Of a DNA stretch of 64,000 nucleotides, positions 21,248 through 30,346 are shown piece after piece (position 1 is the stretch's first letter; each line of letters begins with the position of its first letter). The translations under genes and the position numbers were made by a program. The stretch spans positions 124,001 to 188,000 of the forward strand of contig NZ_STFG01000004.1 of NCBI RefSeq assembly GCF_004833285.1, in the 5' to 3' direction. The notes beneath the pieces were generated by a model. It saw only the letters and a program-made list of their open reading frames with translations. It searched no databases and was not told the DNA's origin. The stretch comes from Lampropedia puyangensis. GTDB taxonomy: Bacteria; Pseudomonadota; Gammaproteobacteria; Burkholderiales; Burkholderiaceae_C.

Positions 21248-21396
21248 ATTCAAAACTCCAAAGGTTTATTTCCAAGAGCAGGCCGTGTCACCACACCAAC
21301 TGCCATTTACATGACTGCCAATGCAGCACCTAAGTCAGGCCTGTCTGCTATTTGTTTTTAAGCCGCAACCAAAGCAAAAGAGCAATGGTATTTGGC

Positions 21397-21428
21397 AAAA
21401 CCCGTCGATTGTAGCACAACGGGCTTTT
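21397..21428 (-). terminator. Terminator of radC-smr, containing a candidate rpsB -10 box
   Basis: On the minus strand AAAAGCCCGT pairs with ACGGGTTTT (one bulged G) right at the smr stop codon, followed by TTTT: a compact intrinsic terminator. Its loop contains TACAAT (21408-21413), a good -10 element for transcription toward rpsB about 160 bp away. The matching -35 is weak. If both are real, the rpsB promoter is nested inside the terminator of the previous operon. Confidence 0.5.
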
Positions 21429-22092
21429 AACGGCGATTGACCCGATCAAGCAGCACAACCACCGCACCAGCACCACCCTCGCTGGCCTTGGCTTGCACAA
21501 ATGCCAAAACCTCTTTTTTCTGCACCAACCAGCGCTGCACGCGCACCTTCAAGACAGGGACGCGCCCAGGTGAGCCATGTCCTTTACCGTGGATGATGCG
21601 CACACACCGAATGCCTTTTTTATGACAATCGCGCACAAATTGCCCCAGTGCTTCGCGGGCCTCATCCAGCCGCAGTCCATGCAAATCCAGCGACGCTTGA
21701 ATGCTCCAGTGGCCCAAACGCAGTTTGCGCGCAACATCCGGCGCCACACCGGGCTGCCGATAGCTCAGCGCCTCATCGGTATCCATCAAGGTCGTGACAT
21801 CGAAGTCGTCGCTGATGGACTCATACAAGGCCTGCTGCTCATCGCGCTGCAATTGCAAAGGCACCGGCTGCGCCTGTTCGTGCTGAGGACTCACGCGAGC
21901 AGCTACTTTCAGAGGCTGCACAGTACCCACCACATGGCGAAACAAATTACGCTCGCGCTCAATAGCTTCGCGCCGTGCTCGCTCTTGCTCCAAGCGCTGC
22001 TGCTGTACTTGCCGCTGCAACTTCAGAACTGCAGAAACTTGTTTGAGGTCCGATAAAGCGTGCACGCGCATGACAGACGTTGGCTTGCTCAC
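21427..22092 (-). CDS. Smr-domain protein
   Basis: The C-terminal half is a Smr domain, related to the nicking-endonuclease domain of MutS2, with motifs [16 protein letters not shown] and [12 protein letters not shown]. The N-terminal half is a basic, Gln/Arg-rich helical region ([26 protein letters not shown]) of the type found in stand-alone Smr proteins. GTG 22092 is well supported: it overlaps the radC stop in GTGA and has AAGGGG 5 bases upstream. The partner or substrate is not known from sequence; in the family these proteins bind or cut DNA or RNA. Co-transcription with radC suggests DNA repair. Confidence 0.9.
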   Translation of the reverse strand: MSKPTSVMRVHALSDLKQVSAVLKLQRQVQQQRLEQERARREAIERERNLFRHVVGTVQPLKVAARVSPQHEQAQPVPLQLQRDEQQALYESISDDFDVTTLMDTDEALSYRQPGVAPDVARKLRLGHWSIQASLDLHGLRLDEAREALGQFVRDCHKKGIRCVRIIHGKGHGSPGRVPVLKVRVQRWLVQKKEVLAFVQAKASEGGAGAVVVLLDRVNRR

Positions 22093-22820
22093 ATCAGCCC
22101 CTTCTCGGCTAACGACACACTACCGCCTTGCGCAACGATCACATGGTCGACCACGCGCACATCCAACAACGCCATGGCCTGCACAATACGGCGCGTGATG
22201 TCGATATCGGCCTGCGATGGCTCCAACGTCCCACTGGGATGGTTGTGCGCCAAAATCACACTATGGGCATGCAACTGCAACGCACGCAATGCGATTTCAC
22301 GAGGATAAACACTGGTTTGATTCAGCGTGCCACGAAACAACTCTTCAAACGCAATCAAACGCAGTTGGCTATCGAGCAATAACACCGCAAAGACTTCATG
22401 GCGCTTATGCCCCAACTGCGCTTGTATGTACTGCCGCACCGCAGTTGGCGACTGCAACGCCGTTTGCTGCGTAAGTTGCTGAGCCAGCGCTCGCTTGGCC
22501 AATTCCATGATGGCCAAAATCTCAGCCCGCTTAGCAGGGCCCAACCCCTTGATACGCGCCAGATCTGCATTGCTGGCTTGCAACAATCCAGCCAAACCGC
22601 CAAATCCTTGCATACCTGGCACCTCACCCACATCCGCACGCCCGGGTTGCGGCAACGCTAGCAAGTCCGCAGCCATGGACAAAACACTCCGGCCAGCCAG
22701 TCCCGTGCGCAAAACAATGGCCAGCAACTCCGTGTCAGACAATGCTGCAGCGCCGCGACTGAGCAACTTCTCACGCGGCCGGGCATCGAGCGGCAAATCT
22801 TTGAAAGACATAAAGGACAT
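22089..22820 (-). CDS. radC: RadC family JAB-domain protein
   Basis: RadC proteins combine a helix-hairpin-helix region ([19 protein letters not shown]) with an MPN/JAB metalloprotease-like domain. The JAMM residues are visible in [22 protein letters not shown]. The family is linked to DNA repair or competence by association, but its biochemical role is unsettled. Length, 243 residues, is normal. The ATG at 22820 is the first of two, nine bases apart. It diverges from fkpB across 107 bp and is translationally coupled to the Smr gene downstream. Confidence 0.95.
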   Translation of the reverse strand: MSFMSFKDLPLDARPREKLLSRGAAALSDTELLAIVLRTGLAGRSVLSMAADLLALPQPGRADVGEVPGMQGFGGLAGLLQASNADLARIKGLGPAKRAEILAIMELAKRALAQQLTQQTALQSPTAVRQYIQAQLGHKRHEVFAVLLLDSQLRLIAFEELFRGTLNQTSVYPREIALRALQLHAHSVILAHNHPSGTLEPSQADIDITRRIVQAMALLDVRVVDHVIVAQGGSVSLAEKGLM

Positions 22821-22927
22821 CAGGACTCAGCACCATTGAACCTGGCAATGGCAGACGGCAAAAGTACAATGCGGGCATCAAGGCGCGCCTTGCCTCAAGT
22901 GTATTCAAAGCGAGAGAACCCCATCCC

Positions 22928-23404
22928 ATGTCGGCCCAAATGCCCACCAACGCCCCCGAATCTCCAATCGTGCATCCCGGTGCCTTTCTCACCCTGCACT
23001 ACCGCCTTGCTGGTCCAGCGGGCGACATCATCAACACGTTTGACGGCCTGCCATCCACCTTGACACTGGGCAACGGCGAGCTGTCTCCGGCCATGGAAAA
23101 CCGACTCATCGGCATGAAAGAGGGTGAGCGCATGACCTACCACATCCCCTCCGGCGAAGCGTTTGGCGAAAAAAACCCTGACATGCAGCAATGGGTTGCA
23201 CGCAAACTGCTCAACGAGCTGGGCGACCCTGAAGAGCAATACACCTTGGGCGATGTCGTGCAGTTTCCCACCCCTACAGGCGAGGGCAGCTATGCCGGTA
23301 CGGTTTTGCAAGTGCGCGACGACGGCGCGGTGCTGTTCGACTTCAACCACCCCTTGGCCGGCCACCCAGTGACCTTTGAAGTGCAACTGATTGGGGTGCT
23401 GTGA
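22928..23404 (+). CDS. fkpB: FKBP-type peptidyl-prolyl isomerase (SlpA/FkpB type)
   Basis: A cytoplasmic FKBP-type proline isomerase with the inserted-in-flap domain of the SlpA group, which also acts as a chaperone. Recognisable segments are [21 protein letters not shown], the active-site part [16 protein letters not shown] and the end [14 protein letters not shown]. Length is 158 residues. The gene is followed one base later by ispH, the same pairing as in E. coli and many proteobacteria. A TACAAT at 22866-22871 could be the -10 box; no strong -35 is visible. Confidence 0.94.
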   Translation: MSAQMPTNAPESPIVHPGAFLTLHYRLAGPAGDIINTFDGLPSTLTLGNGELSPAMENRLIGMKEGERMTYHIPSGEAFGEKNPDMQQWVARKLLNELGDPEEQYTLGDVVQFPTPTGEGSYAGTVLQVRDDGAVLFDFNHPLAGHPVTFEVQLIGVL

Positions 23405-23405
23405 C

Positions 23406-24368
23406 ATGACGGCCCGCGACATCGTATTGGCCGAGCCGCGTGGCTTTTGTGCTGGCGTTGACCGTGCCATCGACATCGTTGAACGTGCACTGGAGAAATT
23501 TGGCGCCCCCATTTATGTGCGTCATGAAATTGTGCACAACACCCATGTGGTCAACGAACTCAAGGCCAAAGGTGCGATCTTCATTGAAGAACTGTCTGAC
23601 GTGCCGCCCGGCGCAACCCTGGTCTTCAGTGCACACGGCGTGAGCAAAGCCGTTCAAAATGAAGCCAAGGCACGCGGTTTTCAGATTTTCGATGCGACCT
23701 GCCCCTTAGTCACCAAAGTCCACGTCGAAGTGGCCAAACTGGCTAAAGAAGGCTATGAGTTCATCATGATCGGCCACAAAGGGCACCCCGAGGTTGAAGG
23801 CACGATGGGCCAACTCAGTGAGGGAATCCATCTTGTGCAAGATGTTGCCGACGTCGCCACTGTCAAGCCCAGCCAGACAGCATTGCTTGCCGTTGTCACG
23901 CAAACGACCCTGTCTGTCGATGATGCCGCAGCGATTACCGCGGCCATCAAAGCGCGCTTTCCACACATTCGCGAACCCAAACAGCAAGACATTTGCTACG
24001 CAACCCAAAACCGCCAAGATGCCGTCAAGCAATTGAGTGCCCAAGTGGATGTGGTCATCGTGGTGGGCAGCCCCACCAGCTCCAACAGCAACCGTCTGCG
24101 CGACTTGGCGGAACAACTGGGCACGCCCGGCTATATGGTTGACGATGCCAGCGAGCTAAAGCCTGAGTGGTTTGAGAACGCCCAAACAGTCGGCTTGACA
24201 GCGGGTGCATCAGCGCCTGAAGTTCTAGTCGATGGCGTGATTGCCCGCTTGCGTGAACTGGGCGCGCTGTCCGTGCGCAGAATGGACGGCGTACAAGAAA
24301 CCATTCGCTTCCCTCTACCCAAAGGACTCAAGCTCCCTAGCGAAACGCCAGCGCCTATTTCTTCGTAA
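23406..24368 (+). CDS. ispH: 4-hydroxy-3-methylbut-2-enyl diphosphate reductase
   Basis: IspH is the [4Fe-4S] enzyme that makes IPP and DMAPP, the last step of the methylerythritol pathway whose early enzyme Dxr is also in this window. The cluster Cys residues lie in [24 protein letters not shown] and [10 protein letters not shown]. The conserved HEIVHN and [11 protein letters not shown] segments carry substrate-binding His residues. I start at ATG 23406, one base after the fkpB stop; the frame can be read five codons earlier inside fkpB, without support. Confidence 0.97.
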   Translation: MTARDIVLAEPRGFCAGVDRAIDIVERALEKFGAPIYVRHEIVHNTHVVNELKAKGAIFIEELSDVPPGATLVFSAHGVSKAVQNEAKARGFQIFDATCPLVTKVHVEVAKLAKEGYEFIMIGHKGHPEVEGTMGQLSEGIHLVQDVADVATVKPSQTALLAVVTQTTLSVDDAAAITAAIKARFPHIREPKQQDICYATQNRQDAVKQLSAQVDVVIVVGSPTSSNSNRLRDLAEQLGTPGYMVDDASELKPEWFENAQTVGLTAGASAPEVLVDGVIARLRELGALSVRRMDGVQETIRFPLPKGLKLPSETPAPISS

Positions 24369-24433
24369 TTCTCACTATGGCGCCTCTCCCCCTTTGCGCG
24401 CCATGGCATTCAACCCCTGATGGATATTCTCGT

Positions 24434-25651
24434 ATGAGCACACTCGGCACCCCACTGGGCCCCAACGCAACCCGCGTCATGCTGCTTGGCAGCGGCGAAC
24501 TCGGCAAGGAAGTCACCATTGAACTGCAGCGCCTGGGCGTTGAGACCATTGCAGTGGACCGTTACGACCATGCACCAGCCCAGCAAGTGGCCCACCATAC
24601 CCGCACCATTACCATGAGTGATCCGGCTGCACTGCGCGCACTGATCGAAGCAGAAAAGCCCATGCTGGTCGTGCCAGAAATTGAAGCCATCGCCACTGCA
24701 GAGCTCGAAAACCTGGAAGCCGAGGGGCTCGTTCGAGTCATTCCCACAGCGCGTGCCGCGCGCCTGACCATGGACCGTGAGGGCATTCGCCGCTTGGCTG
24801 CAGAAACCTTAAGCCTGCCCACCAGTCCATACCGTTTCTGCAATTCACTTGAAGAACTGCAAGCGGCCATTGATGGCACCGACGGGCAAGCCGCCATAGG
24901 CTACCCCTGTGTGGTCAAACCCGTGATGAGCAGCTCCGGCAAAGGCCAAAGCAAAATCGACTCCGCAGCGGATGTAGCCAAAGCCTGGGATTACGCCATG
25001 GCTGGCGGGCGCGTGGCACATGGCCGCATCATCGTTGAAGGTTTTATCGACTTTGATTATGAAATCACCCAACTGACAGTCCGGGCAAAAAACTCTGATG
25101 GCGCAATCGAGACCCAGTTCTGCGCACCCATCGGGCATATCCAGCAAAGTGGTGATTACGTTGAAAGCTGGCAACCGCACCCCATGACCGCCACTGCCCA
25201 AAACGAAGCACAGCGCATAGCCAAAGCAGTCACCGACAACCTCGGCGGGCAAGGCCTGTTTGGCGTCGAATTGTTTGTCAAAGGCGATCAGGTCTGGTTC
25301 AGTGAAGTCAGCCCTCGCCCACACGACACTGGCATGGTCACTATGACAACGCAATGGCAAAGCGAATTTGAATTGCACGCGCGCGCCATCTTGGGTCTGC
25401 CCATCAACACTGCCTTGAAATCCCCAGGCGCCAGCGCTGTGATTTACGGTGGAGTGGATGCCAAAGACATTGTGTTTGAAGGGGTAGAACAAGCCCTGGC
25501 AGTGCCACAAACCAGCGTGCGCTTATTCGGCAAGCCAGAAAGCTTTGTCAAACGCCGCATGGGCGTTGCCCTAGCTTGGGACGCCGATGTAGACATCGCA
25601 CGCGACCGCGCCAAGCAAGCAGCCAGTCTGGTCAAACCAAAAGCCCTCTAA
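24434..25651 (+). CDS. purT: Formate-dependent phosphoribosylglycinamide formyltransferase
   Basis: PurT is an ATP-grasp enzyme that formylates GAR using free formate instead of formyl-tetrahydrofolate in purine synthesis. It opens with the nucleotide-binding stretch [21 protein letters not shown]. The ATP-grasp core is seen at [17 protein letters not shown] and [19 protein letters not shown] 24434 gives the usual N-terminus; the frame extends 19 codons further with no similarity. The 65 bp gap after ispH has no terminator. Length is 405 residues. Confidence 0.97.
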   Translation: MSTLGTPLGPNATRVMLLGSGELGKEVTIELQRLGVETIAVDRYDHAPAQQVAHHTRTITMSDPAALRALIEAEKPMLVVPEIEAIATAELENLEAEGLVRVIPTARAARLTMDREGIRRLAAETLSLPTSPYRFCNSLEELQAAIDGTDGQAAIGYPCVVKPVMSSSGKGQSKIDSAADVAKAWDYAMAGGRVAHGRIIVEGFIDFDYEITQLTVRAKNSDGAIETQFCAPIGHIQQSGDYVESWQPHPMTATAQNEAQRIAKAVTDNLGGQGLFGVELFVKGDQVWFSEVSPRPHDTGMVTMTTQWQSEFELHARAILGLPINTALKSPGASAVIYGGVDAKDIVFEGVEQALAVPQTSVRLFGKPESFVKRRMGVALAWDADVDIARDRAKQAASLVKPKAL

Positions 25652-25658
25652 AACAGAC

Positions 25659-25685
25659 CATATGGCCGCGAAACATGGCCATATG
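25659..25685. repeat. Perfect inverted repeat after purT
   Basis: CATATGGCC at 25659-25667 and GGCCATATG at 25677-25685 form a perfect 9-bp inverted repeat with a 9-base loop, beginning 7 bases after the purT stop. There is no U-tract, so it is a weak candidate terminator; a protein-binding site or mRNA 3'-end stabiliser is also possible. Confidence 0.5.
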
Positions 25686-25751
25686 AACACGGGCTATACG
25701 ACCACGTACAGTGCACAACAACACGCAATAGGGCTATATTTGGCCCGCAGA

Positions 25752-26324
25752 TTACAGCACAGGGAAATCCGGCACTTCGTTGTCCAACGCGCGGGGTGCG
25801 TCTGCAGTATTGTCGGTCGCACGGGGGAAATGTGCTGCCAGCAATGCGCCAACCGAATCAACCGCCAGCAGCATCCCTTGGCTGGTCTGTCCGGCCTGTA
25901 GCAGTTGCGCCAATTGCTGCGCAATGGCTGTCCAATCAGCTTCTTGGGTACAGGTCCGCACGCCACGGTCAGCCACAATCTCAATGGCGTGCTCGGCCTC
26001 CAGTAGGTAGATCAGTACGCCGTTGTTGTATTCCGTATCCCAAACGCCCAGTTTGCCAAACAACCCCACAGCGCGATCACGCGCAGTTCTGTCGGCGCTG
26101 ATGTAATGCGCAGGCAACTCACGCTCAACATAGACTGCAATTTGCCCTTCGTGCTGCTCCTCGCTTACAGCAATGTGCGCGGCCCACTGCGCCTGCAAAG
26201 CAGGCTGCATCAAAGCCGGGGTCGTCAGTACATACCAACGGTGCGCCACGCGTCGGCACCAACGCGCCCACCACCGGCGCGGAGCATGGGGACTTTCATG
26301 CTGGGGAAAAGCTCGGTTTACCAT
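25752..26324 (-). CDS. TPM-domain protein (second of a pair)
   Basis: A 190-residue protein with a TPM (Psb32/MOLO-type) domain: HIAVSEEQHEGQIAVYVERELP, then TEYNNGVLIYLLEAEHAIEIVADRGV. The start MVNRAFPQHESPHAPRRWWARWCRRVAHRWYV has no clear signal peptide but contains a short aromatic, basic segment. The family is found in cell-envelope contexts and its activity is not settled. Its start overlaps the end of the longer TPM gene by seven bases, and lemA is upstream, so the three form lemA-tpm-tpm. This arrangement is common in betaproteobacteria. Confidence 0.82.
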   Translation of the reverse strand: MVNRAFPQHESPHAPRRWWARWCRRVAHRWYVLTTPALMQPALQAQWAAHIAVSEEQHEGQIAVYVERELPAHYISADRTARDRAVGLFGKLGVWDTEYNNGVLIYLLEAEHAIEIVADRGVRTCTQEADWTAIAQQLAQLLQAGQTSQGMLLAVDSVGALLAAHFPRATDNTADAPRALDNEVPDFPVL

Positions 26325-27289
26325 TTTCCTGAGGCCCCTCCACCACCAAAGCTACCGCCTCCGCCTGATCTGAATCCGCCAGAAGAGCCGCCAGAGCTCC
26401 AGCCACCAGAACGCCCAGAGGAATACCCCCCCGAACTGCTACGCCCACCAGAAAGTCGCCCACTTGGCCCAGCCGAAACGATCAGCGCAACAAAGCCAGC
26501 CACGCCGCCATAAAGCAAAGCTTCAGGCCATGACCGCGTCATCACAAGCGTCCCCGCACCAACCACACCGCCAATCAACAGCATGGTAAAAAAGCGCCCA
26601 ATCAAACGGGCCAGCACATTACACACAATCGGCACCCCAAAGAACAACATGGGCCACAAAGATTCCGGCACCATGCTTTCAAAGCCACGCTCAGCTGAAG
26701 CGGTTGCCTTGGGTGCCGGCGCGGGCAACCATTCATCCCCTGCAAGTCGAGCCTCAATGGCATGCAGCCCAGCCTCAATGGCGGCTGCAAAGTCACCACT
26801 GCGCAACTGCGGCACCACACTGTCTTGAATAATTCGGCCTGCGGCAATATCAGGAATGGTGCCTTCCAAGCTGCGCGCCACTTCCAGACGTAAAGTGCGG
26901 TCATTTTTGGCGATGATAAACAGCAACCCATCGCCAACCTCCTTGCGACCAATTTTCCAGGCACTGGCCACTCGGTTGGCGTAGGCGGCAATATCCTCAG
27001 GCGTGGTGGTCGGCACCATCAGCACAACCACTTGCGATCCGTGCTGCTGCTCAATCGCCTCCAATTGCGCGGTAATCTGCTGGCGCTGCGATTGCGTCAA
27101 GGTGCCGGTCTGGTCGATGACCTGTGCGGTTAACGCAGGCACCGGCTGCAGCCCGACTTGCGCGTGCGCCAAGCCCAGCAGCAACGACAACACAACACCC
27201 ACAACGCAAGCGCCCAATGCACGCAAGACGCCAGCACATTGCAATGGCCGCAGCCGGCAAACTGCGACTCTACCCATTGCCAACTCCAC
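26318..27289 (-). CDS. TPM-domain membrane protein (YgcG type)
   Basis: A secreted or anchored protein with a TPM domain. It has a hydrophobic signal (VVGVVLSLLLGLAHAQ), the TPM domain (VIDQTGTLTQSQRQQITAQL, IGRKEVGDGLLFIIAKNDRT), two membrane helices around LWPMLFFGVPIVCNVLARL and GGVVGAGTLVM, and a Gly/Ser-rich tail of about 45 residues rich in SSGG and FGGGG. That layout is typical of YgcG-like proteins next to lemA. Two starts are credible: GTG 27289 with AAAGG 5 bases upstream, and ATG 27277 with GGAG 6 bases upstream. Function is unknown; an envelope role is inferred from topology. Confidence 0.85.
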   Translation of the reverse strand: MELAMGRVAVCRLRPLQCAGVLRALGACVVGVVLSLLLGLAHAQVGLQPVPALTAQVIDQTGTLTQSQRQQITAQLEAIEQQHGSQVVVLMVPTTTPEDIAAYANRVASAWKIGRKEVGDGLLFIIAKNDRTLRLEVARSLEGTIPDIAAGRIIQDSVVPQLRSGDFAAAIEAGLHAIEARLAGDEWLPAPAPKATASAERGFESMVPESLWPMLFFGVPIVCNVLARLIGRFFTMLLIGGVVGAGTLVMTRSWPEALLYGGVAGFVALIVSAGPSGRLSGGRSSSGGYSSGRSGGWSSGGSSGGFRSGGGGSFGGGGASGKW

Positions 27290-27317
27290 GACTGCCTTTC
27301 ACCTTCACGTACCCGCC

Positions 27318-27944
27318 TTATTGCGCAGGCGCAGCGCGCCCTTCAGTAGAAGTATTGGCTGGCATGGTGATACGTGGCGCAACAGAAATTTCCGCTTCGT
27401 TAGCCACCGAGAACACGGGTTTCTCTTTGTAGCCCATGACCATACCCGTCAAATTGGTGGGAAAGCTGCGACGCAGCACGTTGTACTCCTGCACAGTTTG
27501 AATGTATTGGTTGCGTGCCACTGTAATGCGGTTCTCCGTGCCCTCTAAGCTCACTGCCAAATCACGAAAAGCCTGGTTGGCCTGCAGTTCTGGGTACGCC
27601 TCGGCAACAGCCATCAAGCGCGACAATGCTCCCCCCAACTGGCCTTGCGCCTGTTGGTAGGCTGCCAAGGCTTGTGGGTCCTGCAAGGTTTCCGGGGTCA
27701 CCTGAATGGAGGTGGCTTTAGCCCGCGCAGCGATCACATCGGTGAGGGTATTGCGCTCAAAATTGGCCTGGCGCTCGACCACTGCCTGCAGATTGGGGAT
27801 CAAATCCGCTCTGCGCTGGTATTGGTTGACCACTTCGCTCCACGCTGCTTTGGATTTCTCATCCAACTGCTGGTAAGTGTTATAGCCGCATCCGCTCAGC
27901 AACATCGCCAAGCCCAAAGTCACTATCCATCCCATGCGTCGCAT
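27318..27944 (-). CDS. lemA: LemA family lipoprotein
   Basis: LemA proteins are small, mostly helical envelope proteins of uncertain function. This 208-residue protein has a lipoprotein signal ending LLSGC, then NTYQQLDEKSKAAWSEVVNQYQRRADLIPNL in two overlapping family motifs, and SLEGTENRITVARNQYIQTVQEYN. It is the first gene of lemA-tpm-tpm, 28 bp before the next start. The C-terminal 30 residues are Ala/Thr-rich and not conserved. The lipobox implies outer- or inner-membrane anchoring on the periplasmic side. Confidence 0.92.
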   Translation of the reverse strand: MRRMGWIVTLGLAMLLSGCGYNTYQQLDEKSKAAWSEVVNQYQRRADLIPNLQAVVERQANFERNTLTDVIAARAKATSIQVTPETLQDPQALAAYQQAQGQLGGALSRLMAVAEAYPELQANQAFRDLAVSLEGTENRITVARNQYIQTVQEYNVLRRSFPTNLTGMVMGYKEKPVFSVANEAEISVAPRITMPANTSTEGRAAPAQ

Positions 27945-28069
27945 GCCCTACTCCTTATTGGTTTGATTGATCGCCATTCGTTTCCTGTCAATGGTACTCA
28001 ACGGCATGGGCAATTCCACCGTTGACACTACGCATTGCTTGCAAACTACTGTCTTTCACTTGATAGACC

Positions 28070-29020
28070 TTATGGTCGCTCCAACACCAGCAACGGATCG
28101 ATACGGACATCGAACCAGTTCATTCCCCAATGCAAGTGGGGGCCGGTTGCTCGTCCTGTCGCTCCAACGGCAGCAATCACCTGCCCTTGTTCAACGCGAT
28201 CACCGACTTTGACATCAATGCGCGAGAGGTGCAGAAAATTCGAGCTGATGCCAAAGCCATGGTCCAGCAGCACAGTACCGCCAGTCAAGTACATATTGGC
28301 ATCAGCAAACGTCACCACACCTGCGGCAGGCGCCTTCACAGGAGTGCCATTGGGGGCGGCAATGTCCATGCCCGAATGGCCTGCCGGACTGGGCTGTCCG
28401 TTGTAAACACGGGCATTGCCAAAACGGCCACTGATCCGCCCTTGCACAGGCCATATAAACTTTTGCGCAAAATCTGTGCGGTCGTCATCGCGGTTGCGCG
28501 CCGCGGTCACTTGCGCTTGTTCGCGTTGGATACGTGCGGCAATATCCCCTTTCGGATTAGCCGTTTGTGGTGGCACACCATTGACACGCTCAGTAGGCCA
28601 GTCTCGCGGTGTCACCTGCACCTGCGCCGTATAGCTCGCGCCATCAGGCGTGCGTACCGCCACCACGGCAGGACCGACTTCATTGCGCCCCACGCCAAAC
28701 ACCACTGTGCCATACGTTGTAGTGCGCAACGTTCGATTGCTATAGTGCACTTGGCTGCCTGGTGGAACCCGGCCAATCACCATTGAGCCTTGTTGCACAC
28801 TGGCGGGGAACACTACATTCGTTGGCGGCGTAGAAGAACTTGCTTGCGCCAGTGACACGCCCGCGCTCAGTCCACCAACCGCCCCTAATACAACGTACCG
28901 TAAGGCACGAATCGCCCCAGGCACAACGCTTGCTTGTACTAGACCAAGTACAAGCACTCCTGAACGTGTGCGAGCTTTACATCCCATTTGCATGGCCTGG
29001 GGAATGATCTTGCTTATCAT
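28070..29020 (-). CDS. M23 family metallopeptidase
   Basis: A secreted zinc endopeptidase of the LytM/M23 type, expected to cut peptidoglycan crosslinks or to regulate amidases. The zinc ligands are seen in AGHSGMDIAAPNG and TGPHLHWGMNWF. The N-terminal half, after a signal-like segment ending SLAQAS, is a beta-domain that presents the catalytic domain. The start is uncertain: ATG 29020 (MISKIIPQ) is my choice, but the frame is open further upstream and an ATG nine codons later also works. It diverges from the Bug receptor gene, with 43 bp between starts. Confidence 0.9.
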   Translation of the reverse strand: MISKIIPQAMQMGCKARTRSGVLVLGLVQASVVPGAIRALRYVVLGAVGGLSAGVSLAQASSSTPPTNVVFPASVQQGSMVIGRVPPGSQVHYSNRTLRTTTYGTVVFGVGRNEVGPAVVAVRTPDGASYTAQVQVTPRDWPTERVNGVPPQTANPKGDIAARIQREQAQVTAARNRDDDRTDFAQKFIWPVQGRISGRFGNARVYNGQPSPAGHSGMDIAAPNGTPVKAPAAGVVTFADANMYLTGGTVLLDHGFGISSNFLHLSRIDVKVGDRVEQGQVIAAVGATGRATGPHLHWGMNWFDVRIDPLLVLERP

Positions 29021-29063
29021 TTGCTTACATTCATTAAAACTCAACCATAAGGACCAAGCGACC

Positions 29064-30188
29064 ATGAACGCTTACGTTGACCATCAGCCCATCGCGACAG
29101 GCAAACATGCTTGGTGCATGCCCAACCGCCCAGCGATGCCTGCGAGTGTATTGCATGCTGGCAAGTCAAGGGCAACCGCGCAAACGCACCCATGGTCCAA
29201 GATGGTGGAAGTGCTGGGCATCGCTGCAATCATGGGGGCAGCGCCAATCAGCCATGCCCAAACTGCACAAGCGGCAGATGCTGCGGCACATTTTCCAAGC
29301 CGCACGATGACCCTGATGGTCAACGGTGGGCCAGGCTCTCTGCCCGATATTTTTGCGCGCCCTCTGGCAGACAAGTTGCGCAAAAGCTTAGGCCAGGCCG
29401 TCGTGGTCGATAACCGCCCGGGAGCGGGGGGCATGGTGGCCATGCAACACCTCAAGGAGGCAGGCCCCAGTGGCCACACACTGGCGATCATCACCAATGC
29501 ACATGCAGTATGGAACCCCTATGTGTTCCCGAGCCTGACATACAACCCAACCACTGATTTACAGCCCGTCAGTCCCATTGCCATCTTGCCCATGGCCATG
29601 GCGGTCAACCCGAAACTGGGCGTCAGCAGTGTGCAAGAGTTGGTGGCCAAAGCCAAGGCCGAGCCAGGTGTGATCAATTACGCAAGCTCAGGCAATGGCA
29701 GCCCGCCACATGTGTTGTTTGAAGTCTGGCGCAGCCAAGCGGGCCTGGACATCGTGCACATTCCATTTAAGACCGGCACCGATGCGCTAACCTCCACCGT
29801 GGCTGGCGATACCCAAGTGTACTTTGCAGGCACTGCACTGGTCGAAGCCATGGCCAAAGACAAAAAGCTGCAGGTCTTAGCCGTCAGCCCACACGTTGAA
29901 AGTCCAACGTTCGCCCACGCGCCCACCATGGAGCAAGCAGGCTTTCCTGGTTATGAAAGTGCCGTTTGGTTAGGCGTTGTAGCACCGGCTGGCACACCAG
30001 ACGCTGTAGTCAACAAACTCAATACTGCCATCAGTGAAGCACTGCGCGACCCTGCATTTGCCACCATCATGAAAGCCAACGGTTCCATCCCGCTACACGA
30101 AAGTGCCCAAGACTTTGCACAACGCATTGCCAAAGAACGCGCTGAATGGGGCCCCCAAATCGAGAAAATCGGCATTCGCCCGAATTGA
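29064..30188 (+). CDS. Tripartite tricarboxylate transporter substrate-binding protein (Bug family)
   Basis: A periplasmic binding protein of the Bug/TctC family, which captures carboxylates or other small organic acids. Signatures include FPSRTMTLMVNGGPGSLPD, VVDNRPGAGG, NYASSGNGSPPHV and the C-terminal LNTAISEALRDPAF. ATG 29064 has AAGGA about 10 bases upstream. The region before the cleavage site (PISHAQ) is about 65 residues, much longer than a normal signal peptide; an internal ATG at 29202 would give a normal one. No membrane subunits (TctA/B) are adjacent, so it is an orphan receptor, as is common in Burkholderiales. The ligand cannot be read from sequence. Confidence 0.92.
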   Translation: MNAYVDHQPIATGKHAWCMPNRPAMPASVLHAGKSRATAQTHPWSKMVEVLGIAAIMGAAPISHAQTAQAADAAAHFPSRTMTLMVNGGPGSLPDIFARPLADKLRKSLGQAVVVDNRPGAGGMVAMQHLKEAGPSGHTLAIITNAHAVWNPYVFPSLTYNPTTDLQPVSPIAILPMAMAVNPKLGVSSVQELVAKAKAEPGVINYASSGNGSPPHVLFEVWRSQAGLDIVHIPFKTGTDALTSTVAGDTQVYFAGTALVEAMAKDKKLQVLAVSPHVESPTFAHAPTMEQAGFPGYESAVWLGVVAPAGTPDAVVNKLNTAISEALRDPAFATIMKANGSIPLHESAQDFAQRIAKERAEWGPQIEKIGIRPN

Positions 30189-30346
30189 ATCCCCCTCTGT
30201 CACACCTGCGTCATGCGACTATGTTCTGATCTGTACAGCACGGTGTGACTGCTGCCTGTTGGCCCATTGGGGAACATCCCCATCTGCACTTCACCAAGAA
30301 CCTCGGATGGGAGCTTCTACAATAGTGGGCCAACCCTAAAACGCAC

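Noticed and set aside
20564-21361. A 265-codon plus-strand frame opposite rpsB
   Set aside because: It is the complement of a highly conserved ribosomal protein gene; its codon pattern follows rpsB and it has no ribosome site.
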